Below are positions 11,498-24,500 of a stretch of 64,000 bases of DNA, piece after piece. The stretch's first letter is position 1. Each line of letters starts with the position of its first letter. Location: the NCBI GenBank assembly GCA_949361645.1, contig OX442435.1, forward strand, positions 1,709,853-1,773,852. Reading direction: 5' to 3'. The notes under the pieces are model-generated. The model did no database searches. It was not told where the DNA came from and saw nothing but the letters and a program-made list of their open reading frames with translations. Source of the stretch: Spongilla lacustris (taxonomy: Eukaryota > Porifera > Demospongiae > Spongillida > Spongillidae). The position numbers were made by a program, and so were the translations under genes.

Positions 11498-11577
11498 AGT
11501 ATTACGTTACGCGGCGGTTTCCAGTCCATGTAATAATTAAGTGTCCTTGGTTTTAGCTACATGATAGCTTGCGCAAT

Positions 11578-11618
11578 TAACTATATCACTCAGAATCCTG
11601 ATTCTGAGTGATATAGTT
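11578..11618. repeat. Small perfect hairpin
   Basis: AACTATATCACTCAGAATC and its complement flank a 3-base loop. The origin is unknown. Confidence 0.7.
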
Positions 11619-11654
11619 AGCCGTTTTGAGTGAAATCCACCAAACTGTTTTTGC

Positions 11655-11765
11655 TGGATCATATTTTCTGAAATTGATTTCTGCTGACAGGCTGGGAACA
11701 TTAATTAATTAATTAATTAATGTTCCCAGCCTGCATGTCAGCAGAATTATAGAAAATATGATCCA
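11655..11765. mobile_element. Foldback element around an (ATTA)n core
   Basis: The arms GGATCATATTTTCT and AGAAAATATGATCC, with inner arms GGCTGGGAACATTAA and TTAATGTTCCCAGCC, meet at a palindromic TTAA run. It resembles a short MITE or a very stable cruciform. Confidence 0.65.
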
Positions 11766-12585
11766 TTGTTGTGGTGGAGGAATCATGAGCCATACGTCCC
11801 TACCATAGCTAAACCAGCAACTCAAGCAAGTACTTGTGCATTTTTGCTTAGGTATTTTCCTTTTTAAGAAGAAAAGGTTGCGCCCGTGGGGGCGTGGCAT
11901 CTTGCGCAAATGTATATTTCTAAGGCAAAATTCAAACTGAACTGGTTTAACTGTAACAGTAAATTATTTACCTAAATATATACTTATTCTCTGCTCGTTT
12001 CTAAATTTTACTTCTGTATATCTTTGTTTACGTCCGTACACGTTTATTTCGCGATATGACTAAAGATTAATCGCGATATATCGCGGCAACACTGGGCCCA
12101 GGGGGCCTTGGCCCCACCCCCCTCCCAAAGCTATGGCGCCCCCTTCCCCCCCACCCCAAAAACTATCGTCAATCACTAGCTACAATCCAAAGAGATTACA
12201 ACATCAGGGCCGTAGGAACGAAAGAAAAAGTGGTCCGGCTAATGCAAGTAAGTAGGGGCAGGGTCTGGGGCGGAGCCCCAGCTTTTTTTTTTGGTTTTGT
12301 TTAGTACGATTTGGTGCAAAATATGCATGACTATGCTATTGCGAATTGATGAAAACAGATCTGGTCAGTGCGAGAACTATATACTGTAAATGGCACATTT
12401 CAAACCTGATGAACTTGTTGAAGCATGGAGCAATGGACAGAGCATCACTTCTCTCTTTGTGAGCATGTAGAGCTAGCAGGTTATCGCATTTGTGACATAC
12501 TTGAACGAATTAAGGTATGCTTTTACTCTTCTCAGAACTGAAGCACTGCATGCGCTCACTAATAGCTTTGGTAGCAGGCTAAAAA

Positions 12586-13213
12586 AAATCATGCTGGTAA
12601 AGTCTAAAGCAGTACACTCAGTCCCGTAATGCAACCAAGACTCCTTTGTAGCCTATGATTAAATGACTGCGCGTCTGACAGTTTATACAATCAATGACAT
12701 CCATGATTGACGCGACCGGTACGCTTACGCGGTTAAATGATGGTTATGCATGAGATTATATAATAAATGATTAATAAATTTTCGTTCGGGTAAAAAACTG
12801 GTCCGGCCATGGCCTGACCGGCCGGACTGGCTGCTACGGCCCTGATGGTTATGCATGAGATTATATAATAAATGATTAATAAATTTTCGTTCGGGTAAAA
12901 AACTGGTCCGGCCATGGCCTGACCGGCCGGACTGGCTGCTACGGCCCTGAACATGCGGAGCTTATGATTAAAGGCTCTCTTCACCAGTCTTGAGAAACCG
13001 TTTGGGCTAGAAGAATGCGAATAGGAAGCTCAAGAATTCATGAATATATAACGCTTATATATTCATGAATTCTTGAGCTTCCTATTCGCATTCTTCTAGC
13101 CCAAACGGTTTCCCAAGACTGGTGAAGAGAGCCTTTAATCATAGGCTACAAAGTAGTCTTGGTTGCATTACGGGACTGAGTGTACTGCTTTAGACTTTAC
13201 CAGCATGATTTAG
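12586..13213. mobile_element. Foldback element interrupted by a nested insertion
   Basis: The left arm at 12586-12660 (aatcatgctggtaaagtc...) is the complement of 13140-13213. A second, closer pair of arms (12960-13045 and 13052-13140) folds about 13048. The left arm is broken at about 12663 by roughly 300 bp that include a 105-bp tandem duplication. The original element was therefore a long palindrome later split by an insertion. Confidence 0.7.
12739..12948. repeat. Tandem duplication of a 105-bp unit
   Basis: Two adjacent copies (12739-12843 and 12844-12948) appear identical. Each starts GATGGTTATGCATGAG and ends CTGCTACGGCCCT. It lies inside the interrupted foldback element. Confidence 0.9.
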
Positions 13214-13598
13214 AATGAACTAGAATCAATTTTATTTAAGTCGCCAGACCGTTTACTTACTTACTGTTCCCATTCCCAGACCCATTTTCTCCGTAGGAAC
13301 GGTTTTAGAGAGCGCCAAATACTTTAGAATTTACCTGCCGACTGCCCCTTGAGGTAAGATTTATGCGAACGTAATAATACGTCCCTCTGAAAAAAATAAA
13401 AGCAGGTAACAGCAAAACAGCGGCCATCTGCTTGCGACTGAGCCGAGCTGTGAGAAGGCAGTGCTCGACCTAGAACAGCTACAAAGGTGACATAACAGTA
13501 AACATTGTGTTGCTAGGCGATAATAATATCAATATGACATTACAACGGCTGAATTTTTTTTTGGTCATTTACTCTATCATTGGGTTGTGCAATATAAC

Positions 13599-13832
13599 CA
13601 CCAATAAAAAACACTCTCTCTGAGAAAGTTGGTGGTATATGGGATTTGAAGGCAATGGTGGTGTAAAAAGGAAGGAAACAAGGATTGGAGATACGACAAA
13701 CACAATATTCCTATATTCAGCAACATAAACGTTGTAATGTGTTCTACAAAAGTGCTAAAATATTGTGTTTATCTATTTCCAATCCTTTGCCTATATATCA
13801 CCAACTCTCTCAGAGAGAATGTTTTATTTATA
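13599..13832. mobile_element. MITE with about 40-bp imperfect TIRs
   Basis: The left end (CACTCTCTCTGAGAAAGTTGG) pairs with the right end (CCAACTCTCTCAGAGAGAAT). A second inner pair, AACACAATATT and AATATTGTGTT, folds within. No ORF. Confidence 0.65.
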
Positions 13833-13834
13833 TG

Positions 13835-14380
13835 GGATATGGAACGCCGTTGCGCAATCGCTCAATTTTGTATGAAACTTTTTCCCAACCGTGGGCCCCC
13901 ATGACATGCATTTATCAATTCCAATACTAGAATAGTGAGATCAGTTCCCCACGGCACGGTTGCATGCAGCCGGAAACTAGCTAGGTTTATAATTTTACGG
14001 TATGACTATAGAAATCTGAAGTGAAGTGATAACCACCCGATGTACCATGCAGCACCAGCAAATCATGAATGTCTACTTGTCCATTCTTCATTCAGTCTTG
14101 ACTGGACCTTTTTCTTTTTCAACAAATTAATTCTTCATTTTAAAACAGCTGGCTTGTGCAACAGGCATCGAGTGCGGAATTAAATCAATCTATCAAAATA
14201 AAAAGAAATTAAGATATTGGATAACGATTTCCATAATCCCCTCCATGTGTACCGTGTAGTCATGCAACTTACACACACTATTGATAATTCAAAGCTCATG
14301 TTGTAACAAAAGAATAATAACAGAGTGACTGCATGGGAAATAGTGTTGATATATCAAAGACAAATTGGCAACACTTGAAA
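13835..14380. other. 3' flank of gene A, no other gene
   Basis: AT-rich sequence after the gene A stop codon on the minus strand. Partial similarity to the 3' flank of gene B ends near 14270. No canonical AATAAA was found here on the minus strand. Confidence 0.4.
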
Positions 14381-14383
14381 AAG

Positions 14384-15540
14384 TCAGTGAGTGGTTAGAG
14401 TGTTGCTTAAATGTTTATAACTGAAAGACACCCTGTTGCTATCATCGTAATATTCCACTTCTTGTAAGTACTTGGGATCATCTACACTCTCACATCCCTT
14501 CAAGATAAGCATGCACTTCACTAGGTTATCAGGTTCTTTGACTTTCTTACAATTACGAAGCTTAACATCTTTATTAATATTCCACTGGTACAGCACATTT
14601 AAGGTATAGCCTAGTTCAACCAGATCATGCTCTGCACATGTGCGGTTAGAGCATGATTGAGATGCAAAATAAGGAGTAAAACAATATCTACTATCCCCAG
14701 GATCAACCATGTGATCCATGTCAATGAGGTAGTACTGACCTGTCTTAGGGTCAGCAAGTATGTTGTCCGGCTTGATATTACAGTGAATAGCGATCTGGTG
14801 CATCTTCTGTAATATTAGTAACATCTGCACCCCAACCTTTTGGTAGTCATCATCACTTTTTAAGGACCGAAGAACTCGCATTGTCATCACTGGTTTATTG
14901 CAGAAGTAAAATCTGTCATCAAACACTGGACATGGTACTCCAACTTTTTTTAGTTTAGACCAATTTTCCATCTCCTGTTCTATTCGTTCTGGATTATCTG
15001 TCCACTTGATAACTCTATGGTTTTCAGCATTGCCCCAGTTGTATATTTCATAATCATTGCCATGGGAACAGTGGTAAGTGAGATACACATGCTGATCACA
15101 AGAATTAGAGATACATTTGATGAAATAAAGTCTGTCCCCTTTTACATTTTCTGCATACAAATCATGAATATCACATATTCCATTTTGAAAATTTGGGAAT
15201 TTATAGAAAAACTGCAATTCATTAATGAAGTAGAGAAAGTGCATTTTGTTATTATTCCAATCCTTGAAGTAGAAGCAGTAGTCAGTTGGAGGACCAGGTG
15301 GAGGGTTATCTCTCAACATTTTCCTCATGGCCGATATTTCAGTTGGAGATGAAAGAGGATTTGCATACTTATATGCTTCAAGAGCAGCTGTTACTCTTGT
15401 TCTTACTAGCAGCAGCTGTTGCTGTGCTGTGGTCAAACACAGAACATATCGCCATAGCAAAAAACACATGTAGGGCTTGGAACCAAACTGAATTAAACTG
15501 ATACACAGTAGGCAACCCCGATCATTCAGAACAGAGTGAG
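14384..15540 (-). CDS. Gene A last exon: kinase-like domain
   Basis: The acceptor ttttgctgcag precedes 15540. Reading with two leading bases gives 384 residues to the stop. After a hydrophobic stretch (CFLLWRYVLCL) and a Pro-rich linker (NPPPGPPTD) come kinase landmarks: YFIK (candidate beta-3 Lys), EQEMENW (candidate helix C Glu), IHCNIKPDNIL (catalytic loop with the Asp changed to Asn, codons 14777-14785), LIDMDHM (Mg-binding Asp kept, DFG altered), TPYFAS (activation end) and EHDLVELGYTLNVLY (helix F). The loss of the HRD Asp predicts weak or no phosphotransfer. Gene B shows the same changes. Confidence 0.75.
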
Positions 15541-18500
15541 CTGCAGCAAAAAGAAAATTATATTGATTTGACTGACTTTAACTGTTTCACATAGTGATGT
15601 AATAATGTTAGTGCACACGAGGATTTAAAATTCCTTCTCACATGGTTATGCTTGAGTTATGCCTATGCCATTTCTCTAAAAAACAACAGTAAAATAAAAG
15701 GATTTTTTGTGGCTTGGCTATGTTTTTGTCTATTCTTGATCACTTCAGTACTTGGTCAATCATACTGTGGATTATTTTGTGCAGAGTTGTGCCGCTATAC
15801 AATGATTCGTATCAATACATTACCAAAGTGCTGGCAGTGAGAGTATTTTGAAATGATCAGTAAAGTCAGTGATAAGAAACATTTCTGCAATCACATAGCA
15901 TGCAGTGACTGGATTGGAAATGAGTTACTAAGCCACAGAATTAATGTTTCCAATCTGTGATCATGCGAATTAGTAGCCTTACATATATGTATGAGGGATC
16001 TCAAATGATACAGCTATACTTTTTCATTGCAAATATTTAAAACGTACAGTAACTACTGCAGCCATGTGTGTGTTTCTAAAGTGGGTAATTTATTGCTCTT
16101 ATGCAATTCATACACCCTGTTGGGGTTGAGCTGGCATTTGTTTGCTGGTCTTTGTTGCAACATCTTTGGAATCAATTTAAGGTAAGCTAACACCAAACAT
16201 TAATCCTGCCCGGCGAAGTGTTCCACGAAAACTCAAGACAATTCCGCCTGAAGAGTGTGATAGCAAGATTAAAATTCTAAAAATATGGTGGTTCACTTAA
16301 CCAATTAGAGGAGCATGTAGTATAATTTGATAATCTGCACGGTGTGCTGGACAGTTATAAGATTAGTTTTAAAAAAATTGTTTTTAGTTCGGACAAAAAC
16401 CCCCCCAACAATTTCTCATATTAGATCCTTATCTTAATGATCTGTGCCAACTTGTAATATCTTTAGTCACAGTTATATTATAAGAGGACTATCAAATGTT
16501 ACATATTAAACTATCTGGTAGTATTCTATGTGCTTTGTTAGTCAACTCCTATTTATAAATAAAATATCCCAGTTTTACATGCACAGGGGCGTTTCATAAT
16601 CAAGGAAAATTGTTTATAAATTAACCAATAACATTTAATGAACTTAAATTTTTTCTATATGCTCTAATAACGCGGGCTTAACAACTAAATATTAAATTCA
16701 AAATTAAGTAGCCAAAATCAAAGAGATTACAATTAACAAATATGAATTAATAATTCCAGATAACACCTAATTAGAAACACATTACTGTTGAGGCATCCAA
16801 AAGCTTCAATATTTCTTAGAATTTTAATATCAACCTGGCCGAATTTATTAATAAATTGAAACCACTAAATCAAGATACAATGACCCCTAAATCAAGTATA
16901 TTGCGAAAATCAAGATTTCAATTTTGAATAACTTCTAAACAGAAGTAGTTAATTAAATACCTTTAACTAACCTCCAATCCTACATTTATTAACATTAATG
17001 ATATTTAATTTAAATGAATAGGGGTTTTGATACTTTTATAACCATTCAAGATTATATTAATTTTATTTCACCAGCATGCTTTCATTTGCTGTTAACAACA
17101 ACATTACGTAATTAACTGCTTGTGGTTTATTTATAAACAATTTTACTTGATTGTGAAACACTCTGTATGTAGTCTTTCAATTGCATGAACATTTGATCTT
17201 ATTCATTCCCAGCCCATTTTTTATCATGCTCCCTCAATGTATGGTAAAACCAAATGACTAAATTATGAATAGTGGTAATGAATGATATGATAGGATTATA
17301 TGCATAGTAGGTATAGTAAACTTAATAAATTATGCAAGACACATATATAATAATACAAATATCTTCAGCAATATCAGGTTGTGCACATACATGCATACAG
17401 AACAGTTGATGTAAAACTGTTAGGACAAGTGGGCCTGGGTGACTTCATGATGGCAATTAAAATTAATCCTTCCCTTTTTCATTACAATAATTTCTACGAA
17501 CTAGATTATAAATTTACACATGGAGTAAGCATAGTATACATGTATAGCAACAGCAAAATGAGAATCAACTTACATTTGCCAGATTTTAATCTTTTACGCA
17601 TATTTGAAGCTTCACTGCACAAATTTGCCAGAGAGTCCAGTTCTGTTTCAAAAAGCATACAATCTTAATAATTTCTTTCTGCACAGTACTTCATTACTTT
17701 TAGCAGCTAAACCACCATCAAGTTGGGGGAAGTGATGGCAAAAACTAACCCCTCAACGATGTCAACTTCTATACTTTGACAGGTGTGTGCACAATGACAT
17801 GTGCACGTGTTTTCATTTTATGTATCCTACCCAATGGTGTTGATTAAAGACATCAAATAGAGAGTGGTTTGTTTGCCCAGCTAGGAATGCTGCAAGTTCC
17901 CTCATCGATAAACTTTTTGAAAGTTGTGAATTACATGTCTCTTGGATAATATATTTTTCCTTTCCAGTGGAGATTAGCACTAAAATACTGTACATGAAGA
18001 TTTAACGTGATTACAAAGCACATAAGGTTTTTACGACTTTGCAAGATATTGCTTTGGAAATGCAAAGTACTAAGGCTCTTATAGAAAGTTTATAATCTCT
18101 GCAGGCACCAATTATATACCATGATGAAGAAGCGTAAAAAGGGGGTTGGGGTGGGGGCTAATACATGTATGGTTGAAAACAGATGATCAGACCTAAGGCT
18201 ATGGCCCTGCCATTTGTGGTAAGCTTATTTTAGATAAACTATTGTGAAGGGTTATACACAACAACAATTATTGATATAACTATCAACATGGGTCGGGCAA
18301 AGAAGTTGTTGAACAAAATTCTCCATATCCAAGTCTACACCCATCTAGATATGAATACAATTGATATAAATGATTAATGCTTCTGAGGTTGCTCATACAC
18401 ATTAGACGATGAATAACTGTTGTCAAATAACGAGATAACTGGCTATTCTGTTGCTAGTTTTGTTTATATACTATGCATTAAAACAGCCAGCTAGCACCCA

Positions 18501-21500
18501 GGGATCAAACACCTACCTTCACAGCAGTGATATTCTTTTGCAAACCCTGAAGTGGACAAACACAACAGTGAAGAAAATAAACAAGACTTTTTCTACTTGC
18601 ATATTCTTGACTTATAACAATATAAATGTAGTGAGCGGTATTAATTGAATAATTCACAATATGGCTATTATTTGGTGCATACACTACAAATCTGCAGCTA
18701 GCGGAGGATAGGTTTTATGATACAAAGCAAGCTGCCTTAATTGCGACATTCAGACCCTGCAGATGCTATTTAAAATGCTCTGTTACAACGATCGTGCATG
18801 ACAGGAACTTGGAAAGTCTGTTATTTTGGCCTGCTCCTTTTTCAACACATCAACATGCTTGTGCCTTGGAATTGGACAGTTTTGAACAACCACTTCAACC
18901 GGTTCTATCTCGGACAAATTACAGCTTCAGTAGGTTGTTAAAAATCTATACAATCTCAACCAACTGGTTGATATTTTACAAGATATAAAAATTTGATTAC
19001 AACAAAATTGGTTATGTAGATTTCTAGACAGTAATTGGGTAAAAAGTAAGGAAGCAAGGGATTACGGAAATTATGCACTCATTAATTTGGAAATATTAAA
19101 TACCCTCATATTACAATTCAGGTAGGTAGATATGCTAAATGATGTAGGTTTATGATATTGAGTGCAGTCTCCATAATACTCTATTGTTGTCTAGAAATCC
19201 TAGATCACCAATTTTATTTCAATTAGATTTTTATATCTTGTTTCACTTATTAACCTGAGTGTGTCCGGGAGCGCCATGTCACATGGGGCCTGCTAGCCAC
19301 TCGTATACAGGTGTGTCTGGCACCTGTTTATGCTCGAGGGTGTACCTGTTTATATGTACGCTAGTCCTTCAGTGGTTTCTGGCCACAATGACAACACATG
19401 CTACAAGGGAGGTTCCCACTTTTATGGCTTCCAAAGCCGATAAAGGCTATTGCTATCGCTAAGTATTGAAATTGTCTTCACATAACTCTAGCTCGGAAAG
19501 TCATAGTACCAAACAAATTCGGCAGTAAGTTTCTAACTTGTCTTCTATAGGTCCTTTTCATAACCGCTAACATTATGCTTCAATCGTGAGGAGGATACAA
19601 TGCAATAAACCTCTTATCCGAGCGAATCTTATCTTATCAGACCTGGAAGGAGAAACGTTTTATAAGGTTGGATTGTGGGAATGAGTCTTTTGTCTGAGCT
19701 TTCTAAGAATCAGCAGTATTACTACATTGTAGATATTCAACACCTCTATCCAAATACGTTTGTTAAAGTCCAATTGATTCTATGGTACATCGGCAATAGT
19801 GGAATCGGGTGTTTTGCTAATTGCATTCATGACATTTCAAATCCTACACATATGTAACATAGGTCATGATGATGAAGGAGTTGCAAGTGGTACCATGCAC
19901 ACGTGCTTACAAGTTGCAATAATGCTGGGCACGAGAAAACAATAGGCGGACAATAGCGAGAAAGAAGGCAGGGATACCACATATGGTATAGATATTTATA
20001 GCAATTTTATTATGCATTGCTTTTATATACATATGTAATGTATAGTCCCTGTGCATCATCATATTCCACAATTACAACCGCTTAAATGTTCAAGCAGCTC
20101 CTACATGTCATGCTCATGGCTAAACACTTTCCATTGCATGAGTAAGGTGTACGCGGCTGGATCAGCAATGTGCTTAGGGGTATGCCATGGATCATCTATT
20201 TGTTAAAGCCCAAGGTTATGCTGGTTTAGATTTTGGTCCCATCAAATTACATGTAGTCTGATGTAGGTGCTATTATGCATAAATTAATTTATGAAATGGA
20301 AATAACTGGTTGTTCGTTTTACAACCTCAACTGACCGGTTGTTTTTTTTAAACAATCACCTTAACTGACCATTTTCTAACTAACCTGTTACAACATTTTT
20401 TTTTCTTTCTAAACTAACAAGTTTCAAGCCTGTTGATGCTAACAAAAATGATAAATATATATTAGTAAGTACTTGTCGAGTGTTCAATTGTTTACTGTGC
20501 TATCTATATTATTAAATAAATAAATGTTGTACTTTTCATTTTTGTAAACATTGTATACATGGCATCAAGTGTGCTTGTGTGAGGAGAATTAAATCAATCC
20601 ATCTGTATGTGAATAATCATGCTTGCAATTAATGCAGGTGAATCATGAATGGTAGACCAAAAGTAAAATCGTGAAATCAATGTACTACGTACTACAACAT
20701 ACACTTTTCCATTGAGCTCTCCTGATCCTGTACTCTTAAAATACAGGCAATAACATCGGGACCATCAAGATCACATGTCATTTGAAAGATTCGCTGGCGA
20801 AGATCTAAGGCATAAGAATTTAAAGCTATATAAAGTCAACACCATTATTATACACACACCATACTTTAATGTATGTAACCATGGTTTTTTGCATGCTCCC
20901 TTGAATGTGTGTAGAAAACAACAGTATTTTTTAAGGCCAAATGCTCATGAAAAAGCACACTTTGCACGACTAATAGCTAATAGTTATGTAGTACTGTCAA
21001 GACACTGCTTCTGTGACATTAAAATTATTACATTGCCTTTCTGTTACATTTTTGGAAGTTACTTATAATGTGTGTGCTGTATGTAACTGATCCTGCGGTG
21101 ATGTCAAAACATTCAAATCTTTCTAAATGAATACTTACTATGTGGTTGATGAAACATTATTGTATTCATGAGTGTATGCAGTTCGTATAGAAATAGTGGT
21201 GCCTGCATATTTGGATGGCTAAATTCAACTAGCCAGGAAGTGGAATATCCACCCGCTCCTCTTATTAGAATTTGTAGGCAGCTCTGCTCACCATATGTGT
21301 ACAACAATGGTACACACATTTCCCAACAAATGAGTTTTCACTACACCTTCGTATTTATAATTTGGGCAATACTAACAGCACATCATGTTAAGCAAAAGGA
21401 GTAGTTTTTACATGTATGTTTAGAAGATATCATATAATTAAAGTTTTTACATCATTACATTGGACATGGTGTTGGGTAAAATGCAGTAAAGGATAATGAA

Positions 21501-24500
21501 TTTTTTTTAGAATGGATACACAGAGCATTATATTAATCTGCAGATTAGGATTATATTGAAATTGCAACATGCATACAGTTAAAACAACCATGTATTACAA
21601 ATGGTGAAAATTTTAACTTACTTGTCACTGTGGCTTCGGATTGCTCCTGAAGCATAGGGATGACATATTCAATCTCTTCATCTGTTGGCAGAGGTTGTTT
21701 TTGTAATAAGCTACTTTGGAATGTGCAGCAATTATGATTAAAATGAGCAAAAGTGAACTATAAACTCTCTGTGACACCTCATACTATACATGTATGCAGA
21801 AAAGTATAATAATATTGTAATTGCCTTGGTTGCCACCATGGATACAAAGAGACTGTTTTGTTTGCTTTTTAACACTGATGTGCAAGGAAATGTTCAAGTT
21901 TTACACACCAAGAGTCTCCAGCATTTTTATACAGGCATGATGGTGTGCACAAATATCAAAGAGAAAATCTGAAAAACATTAGTTTACAGACGAGCAACAA
22001 GTATCTAAAGACATAATAGCACCAAATCACCACAAATAGCTGTAATTAATACGATCTATGCAAAACCCAGTCTGTATAATTCACTGCATGATATACATGT
22101 ACATAGCTTTAATGTTTGGCAGCTGTCCACAAGAGATAATTGAAGAATGAGTAATGTGCCATGTCACGTTAATGTATTAATGTGATTATATAATGGGGGG
22201 CATAATTTGTACATGCTTTCCTTCCAAATTTTAGTTACATTGTCAATCATTGTATTCCTGGGGCTTCAAAAATGGTCGAGATGCGCTGAAGCCTTCATCC
22301 CGATGCCGTTTTCCTGCAATTGTAACACATCACCTGGTTTCTTGAAATGTGGCCCATTCGATGACACTTGAAACATCTGATGATATACCTACCATTGGAA
22401 GATTAGGGCTGCTCCATTGCAGCAACACTTAAGCCGTTCAGCCTGTTTGACATCTGTTCTGTGACGTGCCTAACATGGCCTTGAAGGGTATTAACCTGCT
22501 GTCTGTGCACTTGCTTGTTGTGAAATCATCATGAGTAGTCAGGCTCAAGCCACTACAACTGCTGCATTTTTTACTTCCAGGATTGCCCTTTGCGCATGAC
22601 TGCAGTCATCAGGGAGCCAAGCTGATAGTTGTTAAAACAATATCCTGTCCTGACTGTCCACATCAAGTAGGCATTTCAATGCATGCACTTTCAGCAGTGC
22701 TGATTCTCCTGGCATAGCTTCCTTGCCTAGAATTCAGTGAAGGCTATGAACTGCTTGGCCTAAACTTTTCAATTACTAACCGCTTCACAGACCTTTTTAG
22801 TCTCTGCAGTATGTCCTTCCAGCATACTAATGCTTCCTTCTCCAGCAGTGTTGGTAGCTTCTGCCCCATCTTATAAGATCCCATTCATTCGCCATATATA
22901 ATGTAGCAAATATCGAGATGCTGGATCCAATCACTGAAGTCTCTTCCAGTAAAACAACAACAACCAGGAACATTTCTGTGACCATCAACCATACCAATGT
23001 AATACAATCCATGCAACAGTCAATCTCTTTAATTCACTTAACATACAAATACACAAAAAGCATTAAATAGTGTTTCATAACCATTCTTTGACTCCTATAG
23101 TACTGTGAAAAAAAGTTCAGACAGGGAATTATTATAAATCCTCCATAAAGGGTCTACACTTGTCGTCTCTCACATTATATAGCAGAATGAATATGAATTA
23201 GAACATAGAGAAAAGATGCCATTTATTTGTAGCACATGACAACTTCAAATGTAAGATTATCACCTTGAACTATACACCCTCTTTAATACTCAAAGCTGTT
23301 CTGCCTGATAGGGCATACCAGAAATAGAACCAATAAACAGCAAGCCACTACATATACATGTAAATAATGATGCTGTTATCTTTTTTTATTTTTTGGTAAT
23401 ATTTAATGCTTTATGAATGGCGTATTACATTTCAAGTGAAGTTCACAAACACAATCACAAATCTACTCAATAAAATAAGTTACATCCTTTTTATTTTATA
23501 GGTACAAAAACTTTAGTAAACAATTAATACAATAATGATATGGCACTTATAGTGTATAATATATTATATAAATGCACAGAATGCCACCCATAAACATTGT
23601 CAGCTGCATCTTGAACATGTGGACCTGTCCAAGCCAGAAATATCTTGGCATTGGAGCAAATCAGTTTGGTGTAGTCTGGCATATATAGTTTGATATAGTT
23701 TTCAGTACAACTGATTGGTGGGAATGAGACTGACTGGCTAGCCGAGTGGTTAGAAGAGAAAAGGTGAAACAAGCATGTTCCCCCCAAGCTCCGAAGGTCT
23801 TAACCACCAGTGGAACACATTTACATCCTAAATCCAAATGAACATTTAGGGGTGTTGGTAGTGAACCTTCAGTGCTCAGCATGAGCCCAGCTGAGCCCGC
23901 TGTCATACTCACTTCAATGACTTGATTTAAGCAGAGATGTACATGTACACATGTAATAAAGATGTCCAGTGCTGCAGGTTTTGACATCAGCACCCCAACT
24001 CTCAACAAAAACATCAGCTTGTCATGTGCTCATTAGATCTGGTTCTGATCCCTAACAACGTTTTGCATCCAGTACAGCTGGTTTGACGAAGCTAAACACG
24101 ATGTCTCTGAGGCCATTATGACCAGCAGTACCCCCTTTTACATACCAAGAGCATGGTTAGCATTCTAGGCCACAGTGTGCAGTATGTGTCATGTGCCGAC
24201 CCAACCACCATTTCAAGGCAAACTGTGGTGACAAATGTAAGCCTAAGGCCTGTAAAGGAGTTACACTTAACCAGGCACTGGCATGGAATGAGGATACATG
24301 TATGGAAAGAATGTGAGCTCAATTTGCAAAAAAAATATTTTTTATGGTACAACATGTATTAGAACATGTCCATAGAACTGAGAAAAACTGATTAATACAT
24401 GTAGTTGAAATATTCATATCAAAATAGTCGTTCTTACCTAATTTTGACAGTTCAGTCTCAATAAATTCTTCAAGAAAGATACGCAAGGCTGGTAGCAAAG

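Noticed and set aside
23735..23760. GCTAGCCGAGTGGTTAG resembling a tRNA D-arm
   Set aside because: It falls inside codons of a LINE fragment on the minus strand, and no anticodon or T-arm follows.
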